A stretch of DNA of 14,617 nt from Candidatus Latescibacterota bacterium (GCA_021295675.1 JAGWBY010000077.1:30742-45358); one strand, 5' to 3'; positions 6,887-14,617 are shown, counted from the stretch's first letter. The notes: generated by a model not told the origin, from the letters alone. Numbers and translations are program-made.

Positions 6887-8746
6887 CTAGTCCAAACGGT
6901 ACGCTAGCAGCGCACCCCCCCAGGTCGCGTAAAGATACCCATTGGCCACGGATAGGGCCCCGATACTCCGGTCGGATTCGAAGGAAAAGCTTTCTATCAG
7001 TGCCCCGTACTCAGCTATCGTCCACGCTTTTACTCTAAGATCTGACGACCGCTTTCCTAAGCCGTACCCTAGGCTGTAGGCTACTCCATCGACAATCCGC
7101 AAAGAGCGAATGTCGTCGCTCCGAGGCAGCGGCAAGTATCCTACTTCGCGCGGTTGATCGGGATTGGAGATATCGAACTCGACCAACTCGTACGGCCAAG
7201 AGCGCTCGACATAGAGCTTGTCACCATAGGTAGCTACCAGTCTAGGATCGTAGTAAGACTGAGGCCGGAAGGACTCTAACGTCTGTCGCCCGGTCTCGCG
7301 CAAAGTGTGCGCATCAGCCACATCGATGACCACTAGTTCGCTTTCAGTCCCAATGTAGGCGCGACTTCCACGCACACTCACATGGCACCGGTGCTTCCAC
7401 CTGTGAGCATCGTCCACAGGGTCGGAAATGGGCATTATCACCCGCTCGCCGCCCACCACCGGCATTCCCTCTGCGTCAAGGGTGAAAGCCTCGGCAACCA
7501 AGGCATAGCCCCGCTCCCGGACGAGGAGCAAACCGCCGTCTATGGCTCCCCAATACTGATGGTAGCGAAACCTCTTCCTTTTAATGGCGGCGAACATACG
7601 GGAACCCTTGAGCGCGGGCGCAGCCGGATCGCTGACGTCGAAGACGACCACTCCGAGACTGTCGCTAGGCAGTCCTTTGCGCCACCCGACGAGATATGCC
7701 AGCGAATCGACTACGCATATTGCGTTGCCACCCTTCCACAACTCGTGGGACTCTGGTCTAGTGCTGCCGAGCAGGCGCATTTGCTGCGGGTTGCTCAAGT
7801 CGGCGATGGCAATACCAATTTGTCCAGTGGTCATATAGGCAAGCTCGTCTTGGATGGCGAGGTCCCCGTAGTACTGCTTATCGGGAGCTTTGAGCACCCC
7901 AACAGGCTTCCGCTGGTTGACGAGAGGTCCTCCGTAGAAAATCGCGAAGACGACGGCAATGATCGCACCCCAACCTATCGCCACCGTGCGCCACGAGAGC
8001 ATTGCCTCGCGGTAGCGGTGCAAAAGTACCACCGCCACCACCAACGCTGCCGCTGTCAAACCCAGATTGGCCAATACCTTCACCCAAAACCGAGCGGAGT
8101 CCGTCGCCAAGCGCACCAAGTGTCCTTGGTCATCCAAACCGATTGCGACGAGTGGATAGCGATTGAGAATCGGCAAGATGGCTGTCGCCGGGCCTGTGAG
8201 GAAAACTCCCAACACTACAGCCAACGCAATACCCACGGCGAGACCCTTGAAGGGATGGTCCGTCACCACCGAGCCGATAAAAACTAGGGCGTAGAGCAGT
8301 GAGAATTGAGTAAACGACAGGGCGACCATTGAGGCATAGTCAATGCTCTGCACGGTGACCAGTTTATATGCCAAGTACTCGCGTTCCACCTCTATACTGG
8401 CCAAGTCTATGTACACCGTCGCCCAAGCCACTAGCACGACCAACAGCAGTCCGCCAAGCCCTAACAAGAACTTGACAGCCAGCACTGTCGCGCCCGCCAC
8501 CGGCTTGTCTAGGAGAAAAGACAAGGTACCCGTGCTGCGCTCGCGGGCGATGGCGTCCATACCCAGCACAATCGCCATCACTACTAGACCGCCTATAATC
8601 AACTCTTCGAAACTTGCTACGTAGCTGCGGCTGAAATCAGCATTGTTCCGCATCAGACAAACCACTGCGGCGAGCGCGACGGCCACCAATACCTTGGGCA
8701 GGATTTCGCGGCCCTCTTTCCACAGTAACGCGTACAATGTGCTCAT
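6887..8746 (-). CDS. ABC-2 type permease fused to a C-terminal propeller-like domain (permease B)
   Basis: This 619-aa membrane protein joins an ABC-2 exporter permease to a large beta-rich domain. Hydrophobic segments lie at about 16-32, 49-67, 92-114, 140-162, 168-186, 223-243 and 255-272. ARERSTGTLSFLLDKP (67-82) is the conserved loop seen in ABC-2 permeases. From about 290 the sequence turns into repeated blades such as GIAIADLSNPQQMRLLG, LVVIDVADAHTLRETG and LVEFDISNPDQPREVGY, which match the LVIVD-type pattern (hydrophobic strand, D, NP, aromatic/Leu). An odd number of helices with a cytoplasmic N-terminus would put this domain outside the cell membrane (inference). The start is ATG 8746, with AAAGGAGGT 5 bases upstream, and overlaps the permease A stop as ATGA, so translation is coupled. 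It is a clear paralogue of permease A. Confidence 0.85.
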   Translation of the reverse strand: MSTLYALLWKEGREILPKVLVAVALAAVVCLMRNNADFSRSYVASFEELIIGGLVVMAIVLGMDAIARERSTGTLSFLLDKPVAGATVLAVKFLLGLGGLLLVVLVAWATVYIDLASIEVEREYLAYKLVTVQSIDYASMVALSFTQFSLLYALVFIGSVVTDHPFKGLAVGIALAVVLGVFLTGPATAILPILNRYPLVAIGLDDQGHLVRLATDSARFWVKVLANLGLTAAALVVAVVLLHRYREAMLSWRTVAIGWGAIIAVVFAIFYGGPLVNQRKPVGVLKAPDKQYYGDLAIQDELAYMTTGQIGIAIADLSNPQQMRLLGSTRPESHELWKGGNAICVVDSLAYLVGWRKGLPSDSLGVVVFDVSDPAAPALKGSRMFAAIKRKRFRYHQYWGAIDGGLLLVRERGYALVAEAFTLDAEGMPVVGGERVIMPISDPVDDAHRWKHRCHVSVRGSRAYIGTESELVVIDVADAHTLRETGRQTLESFRPQSYYDPRLVATYGDKLYVERSWPYELVEFDISNPDQPREVGYLPLPRSDDIRSLRIVDGVAYSLGYGLGKRSSDLRVKAWTIAEYGALIESFSFESDRSIGALSVANGYLYATWGGALLAYRLD

Positions 8747-10623
8747 GGCCGACCTCCTTTGATCTGCTCCGGCGAGAACACCATGAGCGAACGCCCGATT
8801 AGGGTGTAGAAATGACCGCGGACGAGATGGAGCCGTTTCCAATTATGGCTGATAGAAGACGAAGACCGTAGCTCGTCGGGTACTTGCCAATAGCCCATGT
8901 ACTCGTGGGCGTGATAATCAGTCAACCGATCGACAAACAACCCATTCTCTGCCGCACTGTACACCCAGTCGTCGATTATTTTTATCGTATTATTAGCACT
9001 AAAAAACCAGTACTCTATCTCACGTGGCCTATTCGGATCGGTGATGTCGAAGGCGACCAAGTTTCCGGGCCAGTACCGTTGGACGTAGAGCGTGTCGCCC
9101 TCGCGGGTTATTGGGCGGCTCTTGTGTAAGTCGTACTCACTATTGTAGTCGCCCATTTCCACCCGCACAGTCTCTTGCAGCGCTCCTAGATTCCGGGCAT
9201 CTACCGCGAGAAAACCGTCCCTGTACCCTACCCATATCCGTTCGTTGTGTACGTGCATGGACAGTTTATGTTCCCACCAGCCTCGGAAGTCATCCTTGTA
9301 ACCTTCTGGTAGCTCCTCGACGACCAACTCGTCCGCCCGTGCTGGCAACCCTTCCGCATCCAACGCAAACGACACTATTCCCAACTTGTCGCCCCAACGC
9401 CCACTGAGGATCAGCCCTTCGCCGCAGCGATCCCAGCCCCCAAATTTCTCTATGTCGTCGCCAATTATCCGGTACCCTTTGAAGACCGGGCGGACCGGAC
9501 TGCCAACACTGAACACGGCAATGCCGAGGCTGTCGGCGGGCAAGCCCTTGCGGCGGCCGAGTAGATAGACCAGTGAATCCACAACCGCGACTCGGCTCAT
9601 CGACCACTGCGGCTCCTCCACGGCAGCTAGTAGCTCGGGCTTAGTAGGATCGCGCAAATCCACGACCGCCAAGCCCCCTTCAGTCGCCATATATCCCCGA
9701 TCTCCGACGACTGCCAAGTCGAGATAGGCTCCCTCTTCGGGCGTCAGCACACTCAGCGGCCCTGGTCTCGGCGGTCTCGGCCCAGAGGTCATATCCATCG
9801 CGGTTATGAAAGCGATCAGGGCCAGCCAGCCGATGACAATGGGCTTCCAGCCGATGCTGATCCCACGGAAACGGCGCAAAAGCGCTATGGAAACCGCCAC
9901 ACCTGCCGCCATCACTGCCGCTGTCGCTCCCATTCGCACCAAATAGCCCCAAGGGTCTTCTACTATGCGGACTACCGTACCTCGGAAACTGATTCCTGGA
10001 TTGAAGGAGAAGAATGGTTTGAGCGCGGGGAAATACTTGAGCACATTGTCGGCCGATGGAACCAAGACGATCAGCAGCAAAGTGCCCAAGGCCGCCCCCT
10101 TGAGCGGGTGGTCGGCCACCGTCGAACTAGCGAAGATCACGCTGTAGGCGATCAATCCCGGCGTAAGGGAGACCAGCAACATGTTGACATAGCCTACCTC
10201 CTCGGCGAGCCGCTTTACAGAGGGGTACCAAACACCACTACCACTGTAGATGCTAAAGCCCCTAGACGCTAGACCCTCCAAGTCCACATACACCGTCCCC
10301 CAAGCCCCGGCAACCAGCACCAACAGGGCCACCGCGCCAACAACGTACTTGGGCAGCAACACTTCCTCTGCTGACAGGGGTTTGCCCAGCAAAAACGACA
10401 AGGTGCCCTTGCTGCTTTCCTTGGCGACCAAGCCCATGCCGAGCACGCCGCCGCAGACCAAGATGGAGATCGTAATCCACGCCCCGAAGTCTCGGGCGAA
10501 TTCCTCGTTGAATTCCGCGTTCTGCCGCAGCGCCACCACCACCGCGCACAGTCCCAACCCCACCAGCACCTTCGGCAGTTCCTCGCGGCCCTCCTTCCAC
10601 AGCAATGCGCGCCAAACCCTCAC
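8743..10623 (-). CDS. ABC-2 type permease fused to a C-terminal propeller-like domain (permease A)
   Basis: This 626-aa paralogue of permease B has the same plan. The shared opening ALLWKEGREELPKVLVG is followed by hydrophobic segments at about 17-33, 48-67, 92-113, 147-168, 175-190, 231-249 and 260-276, with AKESSKGTLSFLLGKP (67-82) as the ABC-2 loop. A proline-rich linker (281-290, GPRPPRPGPL) leads into repeated blades: GLAVVDLRDPTKPELLA, LGIAVFSVGSPVRPVFKG, GFLAVDARNLGALQE and LVAFDITDPNRPREIEY. About six blades can be picked out by eye. The GTG start at 10623 overlaps the ATPase stop as GTGA and is preceded by a G-rich AAGGGGGG site. The two permeases probably pair as a heterodimer on the ATPase encoded just upstream. 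The transported substrate is unknown; the propeller may bind it or a partner outside the membrane. Confidence 0.85.
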   Translation of the reverse strand: MRVWRALLWKEGREELPKVLVGLGLCAVVVALRQNAEFNEEFARDFGAWITISILVCGGVLGMGLVAKESSKGTLSFLLGKPLSAEEVLLPKYVVGAVALLVLVAGAWGTVYVDLEGLASRGFSIYSGSGVWYPSVKRLAEEVGYVNMLLVSLTPGLIAYSVIFASSTVADHPLKGAALGTLLLIVLVPSADNVLKYFPALKPFFSFNPGISFRGTVVRIVEDPWGYLVRMGATAAVMAAGVAVSIALLRRFRGISIGWKPIVIGWLALIAFITAMDMTSGPRPPRPGPLSVLTPEEGAYLDLAVVGDRGYMATEGGLAVVDLRDPTKPELLAAVEEPQWSMSRVAVVDSLVYLLGRRKGLPADSLGIAVFSVGSPVRPVFKGYRIIGDDIEKFGGWDRCGEGLILSGRWGDKLGIVSFALDAEGLPARADELVVEELPEGYKDDFRGWWEHKLSMHVHNERIWVGYRDGFLAVDARNLGALQETVRVEMGDYNSEYDLHKSRPITREGDTLYVQRYWPGNLVAFDITDPNRPREIEYWFFSANNTIKIIDDWVYSAAENGLFVDRLTDYHAHEYMGYWQVPDELRSSSSISHNWKRLHLVRGHFYTLIGRSLMVFSPEQIKGGRP

Positions 10624-11470
10624 GATGGAAGCCCCCCTTGCGGCGTCACGTGTTCGACGAAACTCTCCTCTAAGCTCAAGTCGATCACCTCGACGACTTG
10701 TCCGCCCGCCGCCTCGATCTGCGCTTTGGCCTTGTCTCCATAGTCGAAAACGGTCAACAGCCGCTGGCGGCCCTCGCCCTGCACGCCGCGCAGCCCGGCC
10801 ACCCCGGTAAAATCCACCGCGTCCTCGGCCCGCACCAGCACCCGTTTAACCTGCTGCCGCACCGCGTCCAACTCACCGCAGACCAGCAACTTGCCCTGTT
10901 CAATAATGGCTACCTGGTCGGCCACTCGTTCGACCTCGTGTACCAAATGCGACGAGAAAAACACTGTCCGGCCTTCCGCGCTGATGACTTGGATGATGCT
11001 TTCGAGCACGTCGCGGCGCATCATCGAGGATCAGCAGTTCCGGGTCGTGGCCCAGCACCAAGGCCAGATTGAGCTGGGCGTTCATCCCCCGCGACAGGTG
11101 CTTGATCTTCTGCTTGGGGTCCAGCCCAAAGTGCTCGATCAGTGCGGCGACCTTTTGCTGGTCCCAGCGCGGATACAACTGCCCGGCAAACCACGCCACC
11201 TCCTCGACTTTCATCCAGTCGTAGAGCACCGGATTGTCCGAGATGTAGCCCACCCGCTCCTTGAGTTCCTTTTCGTGGACGTGCGGGTCTTGGCCCAGCA
11301 CTTCCACCGCGCCGGCGGTGGGTTTGAGCATATTCATCAGTATTTTGATAGTCGTGGTCTTGCCGGCCCCGTTGCGCCCCAGAAAGCCGATCCAAGTCCA
11401 GCCCATCTACCGCCCGGTGGTTACCAAAGGTTTTGACCAAGCCTGTGATTCCAATCGCCGCTGCTGCCAT
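10620..11470 (-). pseudogene. ABC transporter ATP-binding protein, reading frame broken twice
   Basis: Conserved ABC ATPase motifs appear in order but in three frames. From ATG 11470 the frame reads through ITGLVKTFGNHRAVDGLDL. Near 11391-11393 it shifts into IGFLGRNGAGKTT (Walker A, about 11353-11391), and the usual xVxxGEI-type residues are missing. The second frame carries HLSRGM (signature variant) and ELLILDD (Walker B). Near 11020-11026 it shifts again into MRRDVLESII; the D-loop segment (PTxGLDxx) is absent. The third frame holds the switch histidine in FFSSHLVHEVE and ends at TGA 10620. Each lesion appears to remove about 20-26 nt. AGGAG lies 8 bases before the start, and the gntR stop is 11 bases upstream. 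In ytr-like operons this gene powers the permeases. As read, no functional ATPase would be made, which is odd beside two intact permeases, so a sequence error should be considered. Confidence 0.85.
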
Positions 11471-11481
11471 AATCGCTTCTC

Positions 11482-11880
11482 CTACTGGCTGCTGAATTTT
11501 TCTAGGGTTTCCTCAAACACTCGGCGCAGGCTCGCCGCGTCCAGCCCAAGCTGCGTCCCTTCCACCAGAGTCTTTTCCATTAGGTTGCGAACGATATTCA
11601 GCCGCTCTTCAGTACTCATAGAGACCCCCTTTTCGGCGACATACGTTCCCATGCCGCGTCTTTTGTAGATGACGCCCTCGCGCTCCAGTTCTAGGTAAGC
11701 GCGGGCGACGGTGTTCGGGTTGATTAGCTGGGCGCTGGCCACGGCCCGCACAGAGGGCAGCTCGTCGTCGGCTTTGAGGGTGCCGGTGGCGATGTGGTAC
11801 TTGTAGATCGGCACCCCTCCGGCGGTATCGAGGCGCAGATGCAGCGCGTCCCCTCCCCGTGCGATCTCGCGTTTAGCCAT
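11482..11880 (-). CDS. GntR-family transcriptional regulator, YtrA type
   Basis: This is a short GntR regulator of 132 aa, a size typical of the YtrA subfamily, which has a winged helix plus a small helical tail instead of a ligand domain. DELPSVRAVASAQLINPNTVARAYLELEREGVI (residues about 39-71, split here as motif DELPSVRAVA and NPNTVARAYLELE) is the DNA-binding core, and GMGTYVAEKG (75-84) is the wing. The N-terminus reads VPIYK directly followed by YHIATGTLKADD. Relatives have about seven more residues here (QIxxQIK-like, helix 1), so an in-frame loss of about 21 nt at 11799-11800 is likely. GGAAAG lies 6 bases before ATG 11880. YtrA regulators normally repress their own operon, here the ABC ATPase and two permeases. 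Confidence 0.9.
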   Translation of the reverse strand: MAKREIARGGDALHLRLDTAGGVPIYKYHIATGTLKADDELPSVRAVASAQLINPNTVARAYLELEREGVIYKRRGMGTYVAEKGVSMSTEERLNIVRNLMEKTLVEGTQLGLDAASLRRVFEETLEKFSSQ

Positions 11881-11894
11881 GAGCGTCTTTCCAG

Positions 11895-11952
11895 ATTATA
11901 CAAGTGATTTACTGTCTTAAGTCATTAATACAGTACCAAAAAATTTTGTCAA
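11895..11952 (-). promoter_or_regulatory. Promoter and candidate operator of the gntR-ABC operon
   Basis: On the minus strand a perfect TTGACA -35 (plus 11947-11952) is followed after 16 bases by TATTAA (11925-11930). A second, perfect TATAAT lies at 11895-11900 but has only a poor -35. An inverted repeat, TACTGT (11910-11915) and ACAGTA (11930-11935) with a 14-base spacer containing the palindrome CTTAAG, overlaps the first -10 and the start-site region. This is where a GntR autorepressor would be expected to bind. Confidence 0.6.
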
Positions 11953-11963
11953 GCACTTTTTGC

Positions 11964-12004
11964 AAAAAAAATGCGGGCGAGGGAACCGTGTCCCTCGCCC
12001 GCAT
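11964..12004 (-). terminator. Rho-independent terminator of the P-II gene
   Basis: A perfect 14-bp stem (11971-11984 paired with 11991-12004) with a 6-base loop is followed on the minus strand by a run of eight T (11971-11964). It lies 40 bases past the P-II stop and upstream of the gntR promoter, so it separates the two units. Confidence 0.9.
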
Positions 12005-12044
12005 GTGGGGTTAGTTGTCGTTTTCTACTTGGTCGTCCCGCCCG

Positions 12045-12383
12045 CTAAATAGCCGCGTCGCCGGTCTCACCGGTGCGAATCCGCACTACCTCATCCACCG
12101 ACAGCATGAAAATTTTGCCGTCGCCAATGTGGCCCGTCCGCGCCGCCTCGCGCACTGCACCCAAGCACTGCTCGGCGAGATCGTCCCGCACTACCACCTC
12201 GACCTTGAGCTTGGGAGTAAAATCGACGACGTACTCGGCACCGCGATATATCTCCTTATGACCTTTTTGGCGGCCAAAACCCTTGACTTCGCTGACCGTT
12301 ATGCCTTGGACGCCCAAGCCGCTCAACGCCTCCTTGATAGCGTCTAGCGCGTTGGGCCTTACTACGCACATTAGCATTTTCAT
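12045..12383 (-). CDS. glnB: P-II family nitrogen regulatory protein (GlnB/GlnK)
   Basis: This 112-aa protein has the full length of the P-II family. P-II trimers sense ATP/ADP and 2-oxoglutarate and control nitrogen enzymes and transporters. GVQGITVSEVKGFGRQKGH (24-42) leads into the T-loop EIYRGAEYVVDF (44-55) with Tyr51, the uridylylation site in proteobacteria. IGDGKIF (86-92) includes Lys90, and VVRIRTGETG (99-108) includes Arg101 and Arg103 at the nucleotide site; numbering agrees with E. coli GlnB. GGAG lies 8 bases before ATG 12383. It is transcribed alone and ends at a strong terminator. No amtB or glnA is next to it, which gives no way to choose between GlnB and GlnK. No sign of damage. 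Confidence 0.95.
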   Translation of the reverse strand: MKMLMCVVRPNALDAIKEALSGLGVQGITVSEVKGFGRQKGHKEIYRGAEYVVDFTPKLKVEVVVRDDLAEQCLGAVREAARTGHIGDGKIFMLSVDEVVRIRTGETGDAAI

Positions 12384-12527
12384 ATCGCCATCTCCTCGCG
12401 TGTTGATGCCTAAAAAAAGTAGGTCGTCGCGCCCTCTGGCGCAATGGTCGGAATCGCTTTAGACTTTTTGGCCTTTGATTATTAGCCGCCTCAGGCGGCG
12501 AGCCTCTTTTTAGGTGGTATAATTTTG
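12384..12527. other. Divergent intergenic region between P-II and peptide-transporter genes
   Basis: This 144-base region holds both leaders. Two small hairpins are visible: GCGCC/GGCGC (12429-12442) and GCCGCC/GGCGGC (12485-12499), the latter followed on the plus strand by a T5 run (12507-12511). TATAAT at 12518-12523 is only 4 bases before the + strand ATG and lacks a -35, so it is a doubtful promoter. AGGTGG (12512-12517) may be the ribosome site for the + strand gene. No clear sigma-70 or sigma-54 promoter for the P-II gene was found. Confidence 0.4.
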
Positions 12528-14463
12528 ATGAATGGAGTGCAGGCCGGGTTCCTGCTAATACTTGTGGCCCTAGTAGGATGCGGCCGAGAAAGTCAAGCCG
12601 CACCCCCAGCGGCCGAGGGCGACATACCTCGCACAGCGTGGCCAGAAAGCTGGTTCCACCCGCCGCGCACGGCCTCGGAAGTCGGCTTGAGACGAACTGG
12701 TGGCCAGCGGCGAGTTGCCGCCGGTGGCGGAGCGGCTCCCCGACGACCCGATTGTCGTCGAGCCAATCGACGGGATTGGGACCTACGGGGGCACCGCTCG
12801 GCTCTTCCTCGCCGGCGAACAACTCCTCAACGTACCCGAAGGAACCCTGCGCCCGGGTCCGCAGCTCCAGCTAACCCTGCCCAACTTTGCCGCGCAGGTG
12901 GAGTACCACGACGACGCGCAGACCCTGAAGGTCTTCCTCCGGCCCGGTCACAAGTGGTCCGACGGCCACCCAGTGACAGCCGACGACTTTGTCTTTTGGT
13001 TTGATCGCGTCCAGCAAAACAAAAGCCTTACGCCCGTGGTGTCGCCCCGCTTTAAGGGGGCCCGCATCGAAAAACACGGCCCTCACCGCTTTAGCTATCA
13101 CTTTCCCCAGCCGATGCCGCTTTTTGTTAAGCACCTCGCCCACAACAGCTCGCATCTGTCGGCACCGGCGCACTTTATGCGCCGCTATCATCCCGACTTT
13201 ATCGACGCGGATCAGCTAGAGCGAGAAGCAGTGGAACTCGGCCTGCAAGACTGGCGCACCTACTTCCAAGCCGTTATCAACACCCGCGACCTCATGGTAT
13301 TTCACAAGCCAGTGCAGACCGCTTACGTGGTGGTTAGCAAGACTTCGACGCGCGTCCGCTACCGCCGCAATCCCTACTACCCCAAAGTAGATCCAGCCGG
13401 CAATCAACTGCCCTATATAGATTACCTCGAAGTCCAGCGGGTTGACAGCCCCGAGATCATGGCGGCCAAGGCCGCCACTGGGCAGGTCGATTTTGCCGGG
13501 CGGCAGTTTAAGACCGCCGACATCCCGCTGTTTAAGCGCTTTGAGCAAGACAATGGCTACGAGACCTACCTCTGGCCTCGTCCCTACGGCTCGGACGTGA
13601 CCTTTATGCTCAATATGACCCACCCCGACGAGCGGCTCCGGCAGATTTTTCAGGACGTGCGCTTTCGCCGTGCGCTTTCGCTGGCCATCAACCGCGCCGA
13701 GATCAACGACATTGCCTATTACGGGCAGGGGATCCCACGCCAGTTGACGGTCGTATCTTCGAGCCGCTACTTTGAGCCTTCCTTTGCCGCAGCTTGGGCC
13801 GAGCACGATCCGCAACGCGCCCGCGCCCTGCTCGACGAGATGGGGCTGATTGACCGCAACGGCGACGGCCGGCGCGAGCATCCCGATGGCCGCCCCCTCG
13901 AAATCACGCTGGAGTACACAATCGGGGAGACGCCGAAGCAAGTTACGGTGGACTTGGTAACCGCCCACTGGCGCGAAGTGGGGCTGCACATCAACCGCAA
14001 GCAAATAAGCGGCGCACTGCAAGGTATCCGCACCCGAGGCGGGGTTATGGACATGAGCATCTGGCACGCCGACCGCAACGCCGACATCCTCTTTCCCATC
14101 GAGCCTTTTTGGTACGTACCCATGCACGTGGGGCAGGAGGTGACCCAGTGGCCGGAGTGGTCGCGGTGGTACCGGTCGGACGGAGCGCGCGGCTGGATGC
14201 CGCCCGGCAAGGTCCGAGAACTAATCGCTTGGTGGGAGGTGCTGCGCCGCACATCAGACCTCCAAGAGCGCATCGCCATGGGCAAGAAAATTCTCCAGAG
14301 CCAAGCCGACAACCTGTGGGCGCTCGGCGTCATCGGCCTAGGGCCACACCCGGTTATCGTTAGCAACCGGCTGCGCAATGTGCCGCGCCAGGGCTATTGG
14401 GGGTGGGACTCGCGCTGGTCTTGGCCCTACTATCCAGAAACTTGGTATCTGCAACAAGACTGA
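12528..14463 (+). CDS. Peptide ABC transporter substrate-binding lipoprotein, frame break near N-terminus
   Basis: This is a family 5 (DppA/OppA-like) solute-binding protein that would capture peptides or similar solutes at the outer face of the membrane. The first frame, from ATG 12528, encodes a lipoprotein signal (GFLLILVALVGC, lipid-attachment Cys18), though the n-region lacks Lys/Arg. It then runs to PPRTASEVGL. At 12690 the homology shifts to the next frame, DELVASGELPPVAERLPDDP. Relatives have a TxFxEAPxL-like link between these blocks, so about 25 nt seem lost. The rest is intact for about 590 residues: LRPGHKWSDGHPVTADDFVFW, RRNPYYPKVDPAGNQLPYID and VRFRRALSLAINRAEIN are classic for the family, and it ends in WYLQQD. 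Without a correction the signal peptide is separated from the body; an internal GTG at 12700 would give only a cytoplasmic protein. The permease gene follows after 3 bases. Confidence 0.85.
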
Positions 14464-14466
14464 GCC

Positions 14467-14617
14467 ATGATCAACTACATCATCCGCCGCGTCCTGATTA
14501 TGATCCCCACCCTGATAGCCGTTTCGGTGCTGGTATTTGTCGTCATCCAGTTGCCGCCCGGGGACATCATCACGTCGCGCCTGCAAGAGCTACAGGCCGA
14601 GGGCCAAGACATCTCCG
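14467..14617 (+). CDS. Peptide ABC transporter permease, DppB type (5' part)
   Basis: Only the first 50 residues are inside the window. MINYIIRRVLIMIPTLIAVS and the following VLVFVVIQLPPGD form the first membrane helix and the conserved start of DppB/OppB permeases; the usual motif is RRLLxxIPxLxxVSxxxFxxxxLxPGD. The ATG is 3 bases after the substrate-binding protein stop, so both belong to one operon, with the second permease and ATPases expected beyond the edge. The ribosome site is weak (GACTGAGCC), which suggests coupling to translation of the upstream gene. Confidence 0.88.
   Translation, partial: MINYIIRRVLIMIPTLIAVSVLVFVVIQLPPGDIITSRLQELQAEGQDIS

Noticed and set aside
6874..6892. Direct repeat CCCTAGTC separated by 3 bases at the permease B stop
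   Set aside because: An 8-bp tandem repeat with no insertion between copies; too short to call a target-site duplication.
7382..8287. Long + strand open frame (301 codons) opposite permease B
   Set aside because: Antisense shadow of a clear membrane protein gene, with no recognisable domain.
12409..12514. Distant inverted repeat CCTAAAAA / TTTTTAGG flanking the P-II leader
   Set aside because: Only 8 bp, A/T-biased and about 90 bases apart, so chance is likely.
13216..14127. Long - strand open frame (303 codons) opposite the substrate-binding protein
   Set aside because: Antisense to a strongly conserved coding region; codon periodicity belongs to the + strand.
1..14617. CRISPR array, tRNA, rRNA or insertion sequence
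   Set aside because: No regularly spaced direct repeats, no tRNA or rRNA-like conserved stretches, and no transposase motifs were seen on either strand.

Overview
This is a gene-dense, fairly GC-rich bacterial window. It starts inside one gene and ends inside another. Bacterial features include Shine-Dalgarno sites, stop/start overlaps, a GntR-family regulator, a lipoprotein signal and a rho-independent terminator. The TlpA-like protein has a Bacteroidota-style N-terminal domain. Together with the peptide-transporter type and a dispersed-type palindrome, this loosely suggests an uncultured environmental lineage (FCB-like, Latescibacterota or Poribacteria type). That placement is inference and weak.

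Layout. 1-167 (+) is the tail of an unrecognised gene. 226-3920 (-) is a run transcribed in the order short-chain dehydrogenase, class III aminotransferase of the glutamate-1-semialdehyde aminomutase type, PurF-like glutamine amidotransferase/phosphoribosyltransferase. A short palindrome lies between the first two. 3981-4607 (-) is a broken, orphan AbiEi-type antitoxin gene with an inverted repeat over its promoter. 4689-6746 (-) encodes an exported thioredoxin-like protein with five copies of a ~30-residue repeat spliced between its two halves. 6887-11880 (-) is an operon: GntR/YtrA-type regulator, ABC ATPase (reading frame broken twice), and two paralogous ABC-2 permeases, each fused to a C-terminal beta-propeller-like domain. 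12045-12383 (-) is a P-II signal protein with a strong terminator. 12528-14617 (+) starts a peptide ABC transporter operon: a lipoprotein substrate-binding protein with a frame break near its N-terminus, then the start of a DppB-type permease.

How the genes may work together. The gntR-ATPase-permease-permease unit has the layout of ytr-type operons. The regulator would repress the unit through the inverted repeat over its promoter, and the ATPase would drive a heterodimer of the two permeases. A seven-helix topology would place both propellers outside the cytoplasmic membrane. This permease-propeller fusion, in tandem, is the most unusual system here.

A second signal cuts across genes. At least four genes (AbiEi, ATPase twice, GntR, substrate-binding protein) seem to have lost roughly 20-27 nt inside a conserved segment; all but the GntR loss break the reading frame. 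Either the genome is decaying or the assembly has a systematic deletion error. The ATPase, substrate-binding and antitoxin calls should be read with that in mind.
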